Origin: Fontivita pretiosa
Lineage (GTDB): Bacteria; Planctomycetota; Phycisphaerae; Tepidisphaerales; Tepidisphaeraceae
Assembly: GCF_050410795.1 (NCBI RefSeq)
Contig: NZ_CP191258.1
Coordinates: forward strand, 2,046,001-2,110,000
Direction: 5' to 3'
DNA: 64,000 nucleotides
The notes under the pieces are model-generated. The model was not told the DNA's origin, did no database searches, and was given only the letters and a program-made list of their open reading frames with translations. Shown here piece after piece: positions 50,162 through 58,843 of this stretch (position 1 is its first letter; every line of letters begins with the position of its first letter). The translations under genes and the position numbers were made by a program.

Positions 50162-52711
50162 TTGCAGCACGCTCTGCCAACCATGTGTGCGATCAGGTTC
50201 CGCCGGGCGTTTGTACCGCTGTGGATGGCCGCCGCGCTGATGGCGCTGCTGCTGGCCGCGGCGATCGCGTTCACGGTCAGCGGGCGAGTGGATCCGCTGG
50301 CGGAGGGCCGCCAGCCGATCATCGCCTGGGGAATCACGTTCTTTGGCGAGGACATTCACGCGGCGGTTCATCAATTCGAGCAGGAGCACCCGCAGTACAA
50401 GGTGATCATCAGCTCCGGCGCCGAGCGCGACCGCGACAGCGACGCCCAGCGACTGCTGACCGCGATCGCCGGTGGCGTGCCGCCGGATGTAGTGTTTTTC
50501 TCTCGATTCGCCACGGGCGAGTGGGCGGCGCGCGGGGCCTTGACGGATCTGACACCGCTGCTTCAGTCGCAACGCGACGACGATCCGTATCGCATCAACC
50601 TGGAAGAGTACTACGACTTCGCCGTCGCCGAGGCCAGCTACCGCACGCCCGGCAGCAGCGATCCGCCTCGAATCTATGGCATCCCCACGACCAGCGACAT
50701 CCGGGTTCTGTACATCAACTGCCCTGCGTTGCGTGAGGCGGGGCTGGTCGATGAGCGTGGCAACGTCCGCCCGCCAAAAACCTGGGAGGAGCTGCGCGAC
50801 TACACGAACCGGCTGACAACCTATCGCCGCCCCGGGGACAAGACCAGCGGCATCAAACGACTGGGCTTCGCGCCCAACTTCGGCAACGCCTGGCTGTACC
50901 TGTACGCCTGGCAGGCCGGGGGCGAGCTGCTCAGCCCCGACGGCACGCGGGTGACGATGGACTCGCCGCCGGTCGTCCGCGCCCTGCGATTCATGACCGA
51001 TCTGTACGACGACGTGGGCGGGGCGATGCAGGTGGCGGCGTTTCAGGAGAGCCTGGCGGGCGAGAGTGGAGGCGGAGGCTTCCGCGCCAACCTGCTGGCC
51101 GGCGACCTCGATCCATTCATCCGCGGCTCGGTCGTGATGAAGATCGACAACGACTACGCGATGCGCACCATCGCCGAATGGAAACCGGACCTGGATTTTC
51201 TGATCGCCCCGGCCCCCATGCCCGCCGACGAGCTGGCCAGAGGCCGTCCGCCCGTCACCTGGGCCGGCGGGTTCTCGCTGGTGATTCCCTCCACCTCGAA
51301 GAACAAGACCGGCGCGTTCCGCCTGATCCAGTTCCTCACGAGCTGGCGCGCCACCCAGTTCCTTGAACAGGGCAAACGCGAACGTCGCGAAGCCGAAGGA
51401 CGGCTGTATCTGCCAGAGGGTCTGGCCAACCGCGTCCACTTCCAGCGGCTGGTCCGCAGCGCCATCTTCGAGAATCCGCGGGTGCCCCCGGCCTTCAAAC
51501 AGGCCTACACCGTGCTTCAGGAGCTGATGCCCAACACAAAGTATCGCCCCGTCACTCCGGTGGGACAGCTTCTGTGGAGCCAGCATGTGCGCGCCTTCGA
51601 GGCGGCGGTCTCGCATCGATTCGCCCATGAAGCCAGAGCGCGCGGAGAAGACGAGGTGAAGCTGTCGCTGGCCACCATGCAGATTCCCGTGCAGCGACAG
51701 CTCGATGAGATCCTCCAGCCCCCGCCCCCGAACGTCGTCCGCTGGCGGCCTTATCTGGTCATGTACGTTGTGCTTGTGGCCCTGCCCTTTGTCGCCGTCT
51801 ATGTGGCCTGTCGTCGCCGCGCGGGCGTGGGGGTCGGCGGCTATCGTGCAAGGCAGATCGGTGCGGCGATGCTCTTCGCCTCGCCATGGATGATCGGCTT
51901 TGCGGTTCTGGTCGGCGGGCCGATCCTGTTCAGCATCCTGCTGAGCTTCACCCGCTATGACGTGCTCACCCCGGCGCGCTACGTCGGGTTTGACAACTAT
52001 CGCCAGCTCCTGCACGACTCGCTGCTGTACAAGAGCCTGGGCAACACCGCATACATGCTGATCCGCATCCCGCTGATGATGGCGGTGAGTCTGGCGATCG
52101 CACTGCTGCTGAACCGCGCGGTGCGAGGCATCGGCTTTTATCGTACCGCCTTCTACATGCCCGCGATCGTGCCGATGGTCGCCGCCAGCCTGCTGTGGGT
52201 CTGGCTCTTGAATCCGACGGCCGGGGTGATCAACCGCATGCTGGGCTGGTTCATCGATTCGCCCCCCCTCTGGTTGCAGGACCCGGCCTGGAGCAAACCG
52301 TCGCTGATCCTCATGAGCCTCTGGACCGCGGGCGCGGGGATGATCATCTGGCTGGCCGGACTTCAGTCCATCCCGCCGCAGCTTTACGAGGCGGCCAGCA
52401 TCGACGGCGCCGGCGCCTGGCGACGGTTCGTGCATGTCACCATCCCCATGCTCAGCCCCTACATCCTGTTCAACACGATCGTCGGCGTGATCGGCACGAT
52501 GCAGATCTTCGGCGAAGCCTACATCATGACCGCAGGCGGACCGGTCGATTCAACACTCTTCTACGCATACTACCTGTTCAAGCAGGCGTTCGGATATTTC
52601 CGCATGGGCTATGCCAGCGCGCTGGCGTGGATCCTGTTCCTGGTGGTGCTGGGGCTGACGCTCGTGCAACTGTGGCTGGGCAGGAAATGGGTGCACTATG
52701 AACAGGTCTGA
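50162..52711 (+). CDS. Fusion of sugar-binding protein and MalF-like ABC permease, second copy
   Basis: An 849-residue paralog of the fused protein at 35066-37609. Order: membrane anchor (about 20-45; PLWMAAALMALLLAAAIAF), binding-protein domain (about 50-520; WGITFFGEDIHAAVHQFEQE, AIAGGVPPDVVFFSRFATG), a membrane segment near 530-548 and a MalF-like core (about 568-849) with EAA loop EAASIDGAGAWRRFVHVTIP. The start is a TTG at 50162 with AGAGGT five nt upstream; the ATG at 50183 lacks a Shine-Dalgarno. It overlaps its MalG-like partner by 14 nt, exactly as in the first copy. Confidence 0.87.
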   Translation: MQHALPTMCAIRFRRAFVPLWMAAALMALLLAAAIAFTVSGRVDPLAEGRQPIIAWGITFFGEDIHAAVHQFEQEHPQYKVIISSGAERDRDSDAQRLLTAIAGGVPPDVVFFSRFATGEWAARGALTDLTPLLQSQRDDDPYRINLEEYYDFAVAEASYRTPGSSDPPRIYGIPTTSDIRVLYINCPALREAGLVDERGNVRPPKTWEELRDYTNRLTTYRRPGDKTSGIKRLGFAPNFGNAWLYLYAWQAGGELLSPDGTRVTMDSPPVVRALRFMTDLYDDVGGAMQVAAFQESLAGESGGGGFRANLLAGDLDPFIRGSVVMKIDNDYAMRTIAEWKPDLDFLIAPAPMPADELARGRPPVTWAGGFSLVIPSTSKNKTGAFRLIQFLTSWRATQFLEQGKRERREAEGRLYLPEGLANRVHFQRLVRSAIFENPRVPPAFKQAYTVLQELMPNTKYRPVTPVGQLLWSQHVRAFEAAVSHRFAHEARARGEDEVKLSLATMQIPVQRQLDEILQPPPPNVVRWRPYLVMYVVLVALPFVAVYVACRRRAGVGVGGYRARQIGAAMLFASPWMIGFAVLVGGPILFSILLSFTRYDVLTPARYVGFDNYRQLLHDSLLYKSLGNTAYMLIRIPLMMAVSLAIALLLNRAVRGIGFYRTAFYMPAIVPMVAASLLWVWLLNPTAGVINRMLGWFIDSPPLWLQDPAWSKPSLILMSLWTAGAGMIIWLAGLQSIPPQLYEAASIDGAGAWRRFVHVTIPMLSPYILFNTIVGVIGTMQIFGEAYIMTAGGPVDSTLFYAYYLFKQAFGYFRMGYASALAWILFLVVLGLTLVQLWLGRKWVHYEQV

Positions 52712-54170
52712 TCCCGCACTCATCAGGCGAGTCGCGGCGACGACGGCCGCCGCGCCGCAACCACAGATCGGACGCTTCAGGCGATATCTGCTGACGCGAG
52801 GCTGGGCGCACGCGCTGCTCCTGTTCGGCAGCGCCATGTTCCTGTTTCCGTTCTTCTGGATGGTCATCACCAGCCTCAAGACCGACGAAGAGCTGACCGA
52901 GTCGAGGTGGCTGCCGGCGATTCCGCGATTCCGCGCGCACTCGCCGTATCCCAGACCCGAAGGCTCGCTCGAACCCATCGCACAGTTCCAGATTCGCGGG
53001 CTACAGCTTCGCACTTTGGATGCCCACATCCACAACCTCTGCCGCGGCGAGGATGTGGCCAGGAGCTGGATGGTGGAATCCGGCCACGCCCGGCTCGTGG
53101 CAACCGGCAACGACGCCACGCGGGTCGAATATCGCTTCGATTCGCCGGATGATCAGCCGATCGTGCTGCGATATGAATTCGACTTTCCGGCCGAGGCGGA
53201 CCAGCTTCACAAGCTGGCGCTGGCGATCCAGGCGGACGACAGTTGGCACAGGGTTGGCGCGACGCTGGAGCTGGCCGGGCGACGCTGGGTGTCGCAGTCG
53301 CCGACATACCTGGCGCAACACCGCGCCCAGAGCATCCTCTTCCAGCCGCCGACGTTTGACGACACGACCTACCAGCCGAAGGTATGGGTGCGGCTGCGCG
53401 CCGAGCCGGCGCCCAAGCCTGCCCGCGGCGACGATCGCCACGCCGTGCTGCGCGTCACAATCACGCCCACCTCCACCGCCGGCGCCGTCTGGGCAAAGGT
53501 GATGCGCAATTACCAGCGAGCCTTCGCCTATGTGCCGTTCTGGCGGTACGTCGCCAACAGCCTGGTGCTGGTGGCGCTGATCACGCTGGGCACGCTGTTC
53601 AGCAGTTGCTTCGTCGCCTACGCGTTCGCCCGGCTCAACTGGCCCGGAAGGGGCATCGCCCTGCTGATCCTGCTGGCCACGATGATGCTTCCGCCACAGG
53701 TGACGATGATCCCCTCGTTCATGATCTGGCGGAGCGTCGGCGCCTACAACACGCTGGCGCCGCTGTGGGCGCCGGCCTGGTTCGGCAGCGCGTTCTTCAT
53801 CTTCCTGATGATCCAGCAGATGAAGACCCTGCCGCGCGAGCTGGAGGAGTCGGCACGCATCGACGGGCTGAACGCGCTTCAAACCTGGTACTACATCATC
53901 CTTCCCCAGGTGAAACCCACCGCCGCCGCCATCGCGATCATGGCCTTCATGTGGTCCTGGAACGATTTTCTCGGACCGCTGATCTACCTGCGCGACCAGT
54001 CCAAGTTCCCGCTGAGCCTGGGGCTGTTCGCGCTTCGCCTGGACAGCTTCGGCGACCAGACGATGATCATGGCCGGCAACGTGCTGATGACGCTGCCGGT
54101 AATGGCGATCTTCTTCGCCTGCCAGCGCTACTTCATTCAGGGCATGACCGTCAGCGGCCTGAAGGGATAA
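52698..54170 (+). CDS. MalG-like sugar ABC permease with extracytoplasmic beta-rich insert
   Basis: A 490-residue permease. The first membrane segment (LLLFGSAMFLFPFFWMVITS) is followed by an insert of about 200 residues outside the membrane whose beta-rich part (RVEYRFDSPDDQPIVLRYEF, SWHRVGATLELAGRRW) matches that of the 590-residue paralog; the helical part of that paralog is absent. The C-terminal core has EAA loop EESARIDGLNALQTWYYIIL and ends IQGMTVSGLKG. The stop codon abuts a REP copy. An FGGY kinase lies on the other side of the RAYT gene. Confidence 0.87.
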   Translation: MNRSDPALIRRVAATTAAAPQPQIGRFRRYLLTRGWAHALLLFGSAMFLFPFFWMVITSLKTDEELTESRWLPAIPRFRAHSPYPRPEGSLEPIAQFQIRGLQLRTLDAHIHNLCRGEDVARSWMVESGHARLVATGNDATRVEYRFDSPDDQPIVLRYEFDFPAEADQLHKLALAIQADDSWHRVGATLELAGRRWVSQSPTYLAQHRAQSILFQPPTFDDTTYQPKVWVRLRAEPAPKPARGDDRHAVLRVTITPTSTAGAVWAKVMRNYQRAFAYVPFWRYVANSLVLVALITLGTLFSSCFVAYAFARLNWPGRGIALLILLATMMLPPQVTMIPSFMIWRSVGAYNTLAPLWAPAWFGSAFFIFLMIQQMKTLPRELEESARIDGLNALQTWYYIILPQVKPTAAAIAIMAFMWSWNDFLGPLIYLRDQSKFPLSLGLFALRLDSFGDQTMIMAGNVLMTLPVMAIFFACQRYFIQGMTVSGLKG

Positions 54171-54210
54171 GGGGTCGGGAGTCTTTTTTAAGGGACCGGG
54201 AATCTTTTTC
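54169..54210 (+). repeat. Two REP copies upstream of the RAYT gene
   Basis: AAGGGGTCGGGAGTCTTTTT begins at 54169, overlapping the permease stop codon; a degenerate second copy (AAGGGACCGGGAATCTTTTT) begins at 54190. Both run in the same direction and end in a YYGGACA-like tail for the second. Confidence 0.85.
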
Positions 54211-54246
54211 TGGACAGGGCCCGATCGTGACAGGTAGCATCCGGCC

Positions 54247-54951
54247 ATGCCCAGGCGACCACGTCAGGCCATCGGCGGAATGTTGTTCCATGTCCTCAAT
54301 CGCGCCGTCGGGCGCGACAAGCTGTTTCGCAAGGATGCTGACTACGCGGCCTTCGAGCAGATCATCGAGCAGGTGCATCGTCGGCTGCCGACGCGGCTGC
54401 TTTCGTATTGCCTGATGCCGAATCACTGGCACCTGGTGCTGTGGCCGCGCGAGGACGGCGAGCTCAGCGAGTTCATGCGTCTGGTGACGGTGACCCATAC
54501 GCAGCGATGGCATGCGCACTACCAGCGCGTGGGCACCGGGCCGCTTTATCAGGGGCGATTCAAGAGTTTTCCGATCGAGCGGGATGAGCATCTGCTGGCG
54601 GTCTGCCGCTACGTCGAGAGAAACCCCCTGCGAGCCAGGCTGGTCGAGCGCGCCGAGCTGTGGCCCTGGAGCTCGCTGTGGAAACGGACCAACCAGCAGC
54701 CGCAGCAGGTGCCGTGGCTGACGTGGCCGCAGGACTGGCCGGTGGAGGTGCCGCGCGACTGGGCGCGACTGGTGAACCAGCCGCAGACCGCGGCCGAGGA
54801 GCTGGCGATTGTCGAATCGATCCGTCGCGGCCGGCCGTTCGGCAGCGAGCGGTGGCTCAGGCAGACGGCGGCGAAGCTGGGTCTGGAATCGACCCTGCGT
54901 CCGCGTGGCCGGCCCAGGGTCCATCCCATCAAAGACTCCCGACCCCTTTGA
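54247..54951 (+). CDS. REP-associated tyrosine transposase (RAYT)
   Basis: A 234-residue Y1/HUH transposase of the IS200-like TnpA_REP group. GGMLFHVLNRAVGRDKLF is the family start; the HUH metal motif is in MPNHWHLVLWP and the nucleophile-bearing region is GPLYQGRFKSFPIERDEHLL, followed by VCRYVERNPLRARLV. Family members process REP hairpins. It is bounded by REP copies on both sides, and its last residues and stop codon are encoded by the downstream REP (PIKDSRPL). It may still be active or domesticated. Confidence 0.9.
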   Translation: MPRRPRQAIGGMLFHVLNRAVGRDKLFRKDADYAAFEQIIEQVHRRLPTRLLSYCLMPNHWHLVLWPREDGELSEFMRLVTVTHTQRWHAHYQRVGTGPLYQGRFKSFPIERDEHLLAVCRYVERNPLRARLVERAELWPWSSLWKRTNQQPQQVPWLTWPQDWPVEVPRDWARLVNQPQTAAEELAIVESIRRGRPFGSERWLRQTAAKLGLESTLRPRGRPRVHPIKDSRPL

Positions 54952-54993
54952 AAAGACTCCCGACCCCTTATTTTAAGGGGTCGGGAGTCTTTT
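54931..54993. repeat. Three REP copies downstream of RAYT, two forming a perfect 19-bp hairpin
   Basis: AAAGACTCCCGACCCCTTT at 54931-54949, AAAAGACTCCCGACCCCTT at 54951-54969 and its exact inverse at 54975-54993. The last two form a 19-bp stem with a 5-nt loop. They contain the stop codons of both the RAYT gene (54949-54951) and the convergent kinase gene (54968-54970). Confidence 0.9.
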
Positions 54994-56305
54994 CCGGACA
55001 ACCACACGCCAGACACCCCAGACCCAGCAAAGTTGCCTGGGCGCGGCGGCGGAAGCGCCACCGGCCCGGCCAGTCGCGGTACATCACCCTGGACAGCGCC
55101 CTGCTGCCGCCGCCGGAAACCAGGATTTCGCGGCGGAGGCGCGTTCCCGCGGCGCGCAGCAGGTCCAGGCGCACGGCGCTGGCGCGGGCCAGGGCATCGA
55201 TGATCGCGGCCAGCAGTTGCCGCCGCGTCGAAGCCAGCGTCAGCCCCCTGAACGCGCCCTGTCGTTGCTCGAGCGAGCAGCGATCTCCGGCCAGATAGGG
55301 TTCGAACTCGACTCCGTCGCGAGCCCGTTCCGCCGTTGCCGCAAGCTGCTGAACCATCCGATAGAATCGCTGGTCATCCAGGTCGGGGAAAAGCTGTTGT
55401 CTGGCCCACTCGAGCGACGATCCCGCCGCCGCGATCGTGCCAACGCTCAGCCACAGGCCTCCGACGCCCAGCGCGCGGGTGAGCAGGCGTTCGTGGGGTC
55501 TGGGTTTGTCGGTACACAGCGCCAGCACGTCGGTGGATCCGACGACGTTAACGAGCTGGCCCGGTCTGGCGCCGGCCAGCAGCGCCACGGCGCTGGTGTC
55601 GATGAACCCCACAAGCATGGGAGTTCCGGCGGCAAGCCCCAGGCGTCGGGCGGCGTCGGGGGTGAGCTGGCCGCCGATCTGGTCAGCGTCGCGCACCTCG
55701 GGCAGCAGCTTGCGGGTGATGCCGACCACTTCGCACAATTCATCGTTCCATCCGCCCAGCTTCAGCGTCGAGTAAAGCCCCATGAACGAAGCGTGCGAGG
55801 GATCGACGACTCGGGCGCCCGTGAGCTGGCGATGCAGGTAGGTCGAGAGATGTCCGACCAGGTCGGCGCGGCGCATGACCTGCGGCTCATGACGAACGAA
55901 CCAGCCGCAGGTGGTCGAGCTGATCCCGCCGGGCACCGGACGCGCGCCAACCATCTTCAGGTGCCGCGCCTTGCCGATCCTTCGCTCGATTTCGATCGCC
56001 ACGTCGAGGCTGCGACGATCCTGATGGGTAACCACCGGCGTGATCGCGCGCCCGCGCCGGTCCATCGCCAGCCATGACGGCGACATCGTCGCCAGAGCGA
56101 TGCAGTCGATGCGCCGGGTCTGCGGGCCGAGTGCTCGAATCGATCGAACGATGGCGCGGACGATCGCTTCGGGATCGACCTCGGCGCGATCCCGAATATA
56201 CCGCGTGGGGAACGTCTCCCGTGCCGGCCGGCCGACGATCCGCCCGTCGCGCAGCAGCCCGGCCTTGACCGATGAGGATCCGATGTCCAGGGCGAGAATA
56301 AGCAT
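54968..56305 (-). CDS. FGGY-family carbohydrate kinase
   Basis: A 445-residue sugar kinase. The phosphate-1 motif is LALDIGSSSVKAGLL (residues 4-18), phosphate-2 is VVGSTDVLALC, and the adenosine motif is ILVSGGGSRALSRVM. FGGY members phosphorylate gluconate, xylulose, glycerol, rhamnulose and similar sugars; the substrate is not decided here. The last nine or so residues (PEKTPDPLK) are encoded by a REP copy, so the natural C-terminus has been replaced or extended. It lies near the second fused sugar importer. Confidence 0.87.
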   Translation of the reverse strand: MLILALDIGSSSVKAGLLRDGRIVGRPARETFPTRYIRDRAEVDPEAIVRAIVRSIRALGPQTRRIDCIALATMSPSWLAMDRRGRAITPVVTHQDRRSLDVAIEIERRIGKARHLKMVGARPVPGGISSTTCGWFVRHEPQVMRRADLVGHLSTYLHRQLTGARVVDPSHASFMGLYSTLKLGGWNDELCEVVGITRKLLPEVRDADQIGGQLTPDAARRLGLAAGTPMLVGFIDTSAVALLAGARPGQLVNVVGSTDVLALCTDKPRPHERLLTRALGVGGLWLSVGTIAAAGSSLEWARQQLFPDLDDQRFYRMVQQLAATAERARDGVEFEPYLAGDRCSLEQRQGAFRGLTLASTRRQLLAAIIDALARASAVRLDLLRAAGTRLRREILVSGGGSRALSRVMYRDWPGRWRFRRRAQATLLGLGCLACGCPEKTPDPLK

Positions 56306-56431
56306 CGGGCCAGATCATATCGGGCACACAGCCCGAGGCAGAATCCTCCGCCCCGTGTCCGAGGACCGGCAGAGGCACTGGAGTGCCGGTCGCGTTGTGC
56401 GGCAGAGGCAGGCGGCCTACACTCAAGTCCC

Positions 56432-57196
56432 ATGGGCATCTATGACCGCGAGTACTTCCGCGATCGCGCGCCGACGTCGGCAGTCGGGCATATGCGCATG
56501 TGGTCCGTCACCACCTGGCTGATCGTGATCAACGTCGCTATCTTCGTGATCGACCGATTGCTGTTCTACACGATTCGGCTGGCCTACGTTGAGATCCTTC
56601 CGTCGGGGCAACGACTGCCCTTCTACGCCCTGGAGGGACTGGGCTATTTCTCCATCGGCACGGCGTTCATCAAGTACGAGCTGTGGCGGCTGCTGACGTT
56701 TCAGTTTCTGCACGGCGGGCTGTCGCACCTGTTTTTCAACATGCTGGGGCTGTACTTCTTCGGGCCGATGATCGAGGCATATCTGGGCAGCCGGCGATTC
56801 CTGGCGTTCTACCTGCTGTGCGGCGTGGGCGGGCCAATCGCATATGCGCTGCTGTGGGCTGTGGGGCTGCTGATCCCCACTCCATGGATACCGCTGGTTG
56901 GAGCATCGGCCGGGATTTTCGGCGTCCTGATCGCCGCCGCTCAAATCGCGCCCAACACCACGGTGCTGCTGTACGGAATCTTCCCGATTCAGCTTCGAAC
57001 GCTGGCGTGGGTGCTGCTGGTGATGGCGGGGTACACGGTGATCGCCTACGGCGGGACAGGACAGAACAACGCTGGCGGCGAGGCGGCGCATCTCGGCGGC
57101 GCGGCAGTTGGTTATCTGCTGATCCACTATCCGCACTGGCTGCGATTCGTCGATCCGGGAGGACTGACGCGCCGGCGCAGACCGCCGCCGTTTTGA
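56432..57196 (+). CDS. Rhomboid family intramembrane serine protease
   Basis: A 254-residue membrane protease with six or seven helices. The family sequence FQFLHGGLSHLFFNMLGLYF supplies the oxyanion Asn; the catalytic Ser159 lies in LVGASAGIFGVL and His220 in GGEAAHLGGAAVGYL. It cleaves transmembrane proteins; in some bacteria rhombosortase-type relatives process GlyGly-CTERM, not PEP-CTERM, proteins, so a link to the PEP-CTERM proteins here is not implied. A T-rich terminator follows. Confidence 0.92.
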   Translation: MGIYDREYFRDRAPTSAVGHMRMWSVTTWLIVINVAIFVIDRLLFYTIRLAYVEILPSGQRLPFYALEGLGYFSIGTAFIKYELWRLLTFQFLHGGLSHLFFNMLGLYFFGPMIEAYLGSRRFLAFYLLCGVGGPIAYALLWAVGLLIPTPWIPLVGASAGIFGVLIAAAQIAPNTTVLLYGIFPIQLRTLAWVLLVMAGYTVIAYGGTGQNNAGGEAAHLGGAAVGYLLIHYPHWLRFVDPGGLTRRRRPPPF

Positions 57197-57234
57197 ATCA
57201 ACACTACAGATCCTTTGGGCCGCCGATAACCCTC

Positions 57235-57254
57235 AGAAGCGAAGGCTTTTTTTT
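57235..57254 (+). terminator. Intrinsic terminator-like site after the rhomboid gene
   Basis: AGAAGC-GAAG-GCTTTT forms a short stem (with one G-T pair) that runs directly into eight T residues, 38 nt after the rhomboid stop. It is the only clear T-tract terminator in the window. Confidence 0.5.
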
Positions 57255-57256
57255 CC

Positions 57257-58759
57257 TCACGGGGCGCGCTTAAGCACAAATCCATCGATTCCGACGAAAT
57301 AGTTGCTCGATCGCTCGGACTTGCCGACGACCTGGATTGTCAGCGGGTTTTCGCCGGCGCGCAGATGAACCTTGCCCAGGTCGATCGGACCCGTTGGTTC
57401 CACGCCCGGGGCGAACAGGTCCAGCCGGCGAGCCAGGAACTGCCCGCCGATGCGGATCTGCACGATGCCGTAATCGGGCGCGCGGGTGAAGTAGGCAATG
57501 AGCTGCCAGGTCGCCTCCTCGGGCGCGGGCAGCGAGAGGTTCAGCATCGCGTCGGGCGCATCGGGGGTCCAGAAAAGCTGGGCATTCCCACTCCATTCAC
57601 CGTTGAAGTTGGACATCTCCTGACGCATCAGCGCGCCAGTCGAGGCGCGCGCTGAATCGAGAATGTCCTCGGCCTCGATCGCGCCTTCGATCTTCATCGG
57701 CGGCGGCGGGACCAACGCCAGCAGGTCCTTCGCCTGCGGCAGCCTGGGGAATGCCGCGTGCGGCTCGGATTGATACCAGCAGGCGACGCTGGAGTAATCC
57801 GCCGGCCACTGGTCGTCGGCGCCGTGTTCGATCGTGACGCGGATCGACTTGCGGAACGGGATCGCGTCTTCGATGTGCCAGCGATACGCGCTGATGCGGC
57901 CGATGGCTTGGTCCTTGATGACGCATCCGTGGTACGGGGCCGAGTAGGTTCCGCGGTCGAAGTACCACCCGCTGGAGAAGTAGTCTTCGGTGCCGGTGCC
58001 GACGATCGAAGGCTGCGAGTCGTCGTCGATGAAGATGCGCTCGTCGCCTTCGAGGAAGCCCAGCCCGTTGCCCCGCCGAGCCTGCATGAACATCGCGGCG
58101 CCGACGAAATGCCCGCGGCCGGTGGCTTGAAGGATGGTGTAGCTCTTGCCGGGCACGGTGGGGTTCTCGCGCCGCCACTGGGCGTGGAAATGGAGCAGGT
58201 GCTTCGGCAGCTTCTGGTGCGCGGTGAAGTCGATGTTGTAGTAGAAGGCGTCAATGCGGCGATCCGACAGGTTCGTCAGCGTCCAGCGCGCCGACTTGTG
58301 GAACGGCATCGGCCAATAGCAGTTGTATCCGCCGCTGGTCTGGTTCAGCGGCAGCGAGATGAAATCAACCTGCTGTCCGAAGCCGACGCCGAAGAAATCG
58401 CCGATGGGGACTTCGACACTGGGCGACTCTTCGCCGTCCCAGTACATGCGAAGGATGGCCTGTCGGTGGATGGCCGGCTCGGAGCGCGGCGCGATGGTGA
58501 CCCAGAATCGGCGGATGATGCCGGCGCCGTTGTAGTCGAGCAAGGTGATCGTCTGCCCCGGCTCGACAACTCGGAAATCGAGGTTTCCGCCGCTGCGGTC
58601 GAAAGAGCTTTCGTGTCTGGCGACGCCGTCGCGCTCGATCGCGATTCCGCTGAGCCCGGACGCGAACGACCGAACGCCGGAGGCGCGCTGCGCCACGCCC
58701 CCACAGCCAACCAAGGCCAGCAATGCGAAAAGCGCCGCTGAGCAGAATCGCATGAACAT
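57257..58759 (-). CDS. DUF2961 (GH172-type) glycoside hydrolase, lipoprotein
   Basis: A 500-residue protein with a lipoprotein signal (SAALFALLALVGCGG). The DUF2961 core shows ITLLDYNGAGIIRRFWVTI, RMYWDGEESPSVEVPIGDFF, YNCYWPMPFHKSARWTL and GTGTEDYFSSGWYFDRG, the segment that holds a catalytic Glu in GH172 enzymes acting on difructose dianhydrides and arabinofuranosides. A C-terminal carbohydrate-binding-like segment ends the protein. A second Met at 58753 is an alternative start. It faces the rhomboid gene. Confidence 0.87.
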   Translation of the reverse strand: MFMRFCSAALFALLALVGCGGVAQRASGVRSFASGLSGIAIERDGVARHESSFDRSGGNLDFRVVEPGQTITLLDYNGAGIIRRFWVTIAPRSEPAIHRQAILRMYWDGEESPSVEVPIGDFFGVGFGQQVDFISLPLNQTSGGYNCYWPMPFHKSARWTLTNLSDRRIDAFYYNIDFTAHQKLPKHLLHFHAQWRRENPTVPGKSYTILQATGRGHFVGAAMFMQARRGNGLGFLEGDERIFIDDDSQPSIVGTGTEDYFSSGWYFDRGTYSAPYHGCVIKDQAIGRISAYRWHIEDAIPFRKSIRVTIEHGADDQWPADYSSVACWYQSEPHAAFPRLPQAKDLLALVPPPPMKIEGAIEAEDILDSARASTGALMRQEMSNFNGEWSGNAQLFWTPDAPDAMLNLSLPAPEEATWQLIAYFTRAPDYGIVQIRIGGQFLARRLDLFAPGVEPTGPIDLGKVHLRAGENPLTIQVVGKSERSSNYFVGIDGFVLKRAP

Positions 58760-58843
58760 CCATTGTCATGTGCGGGACGGATCAACGCAAAGGCGGCAGG
58801 GGCGAGCGTAGGTGATGACGAGCATACGCACGAGGTGCGCGAT

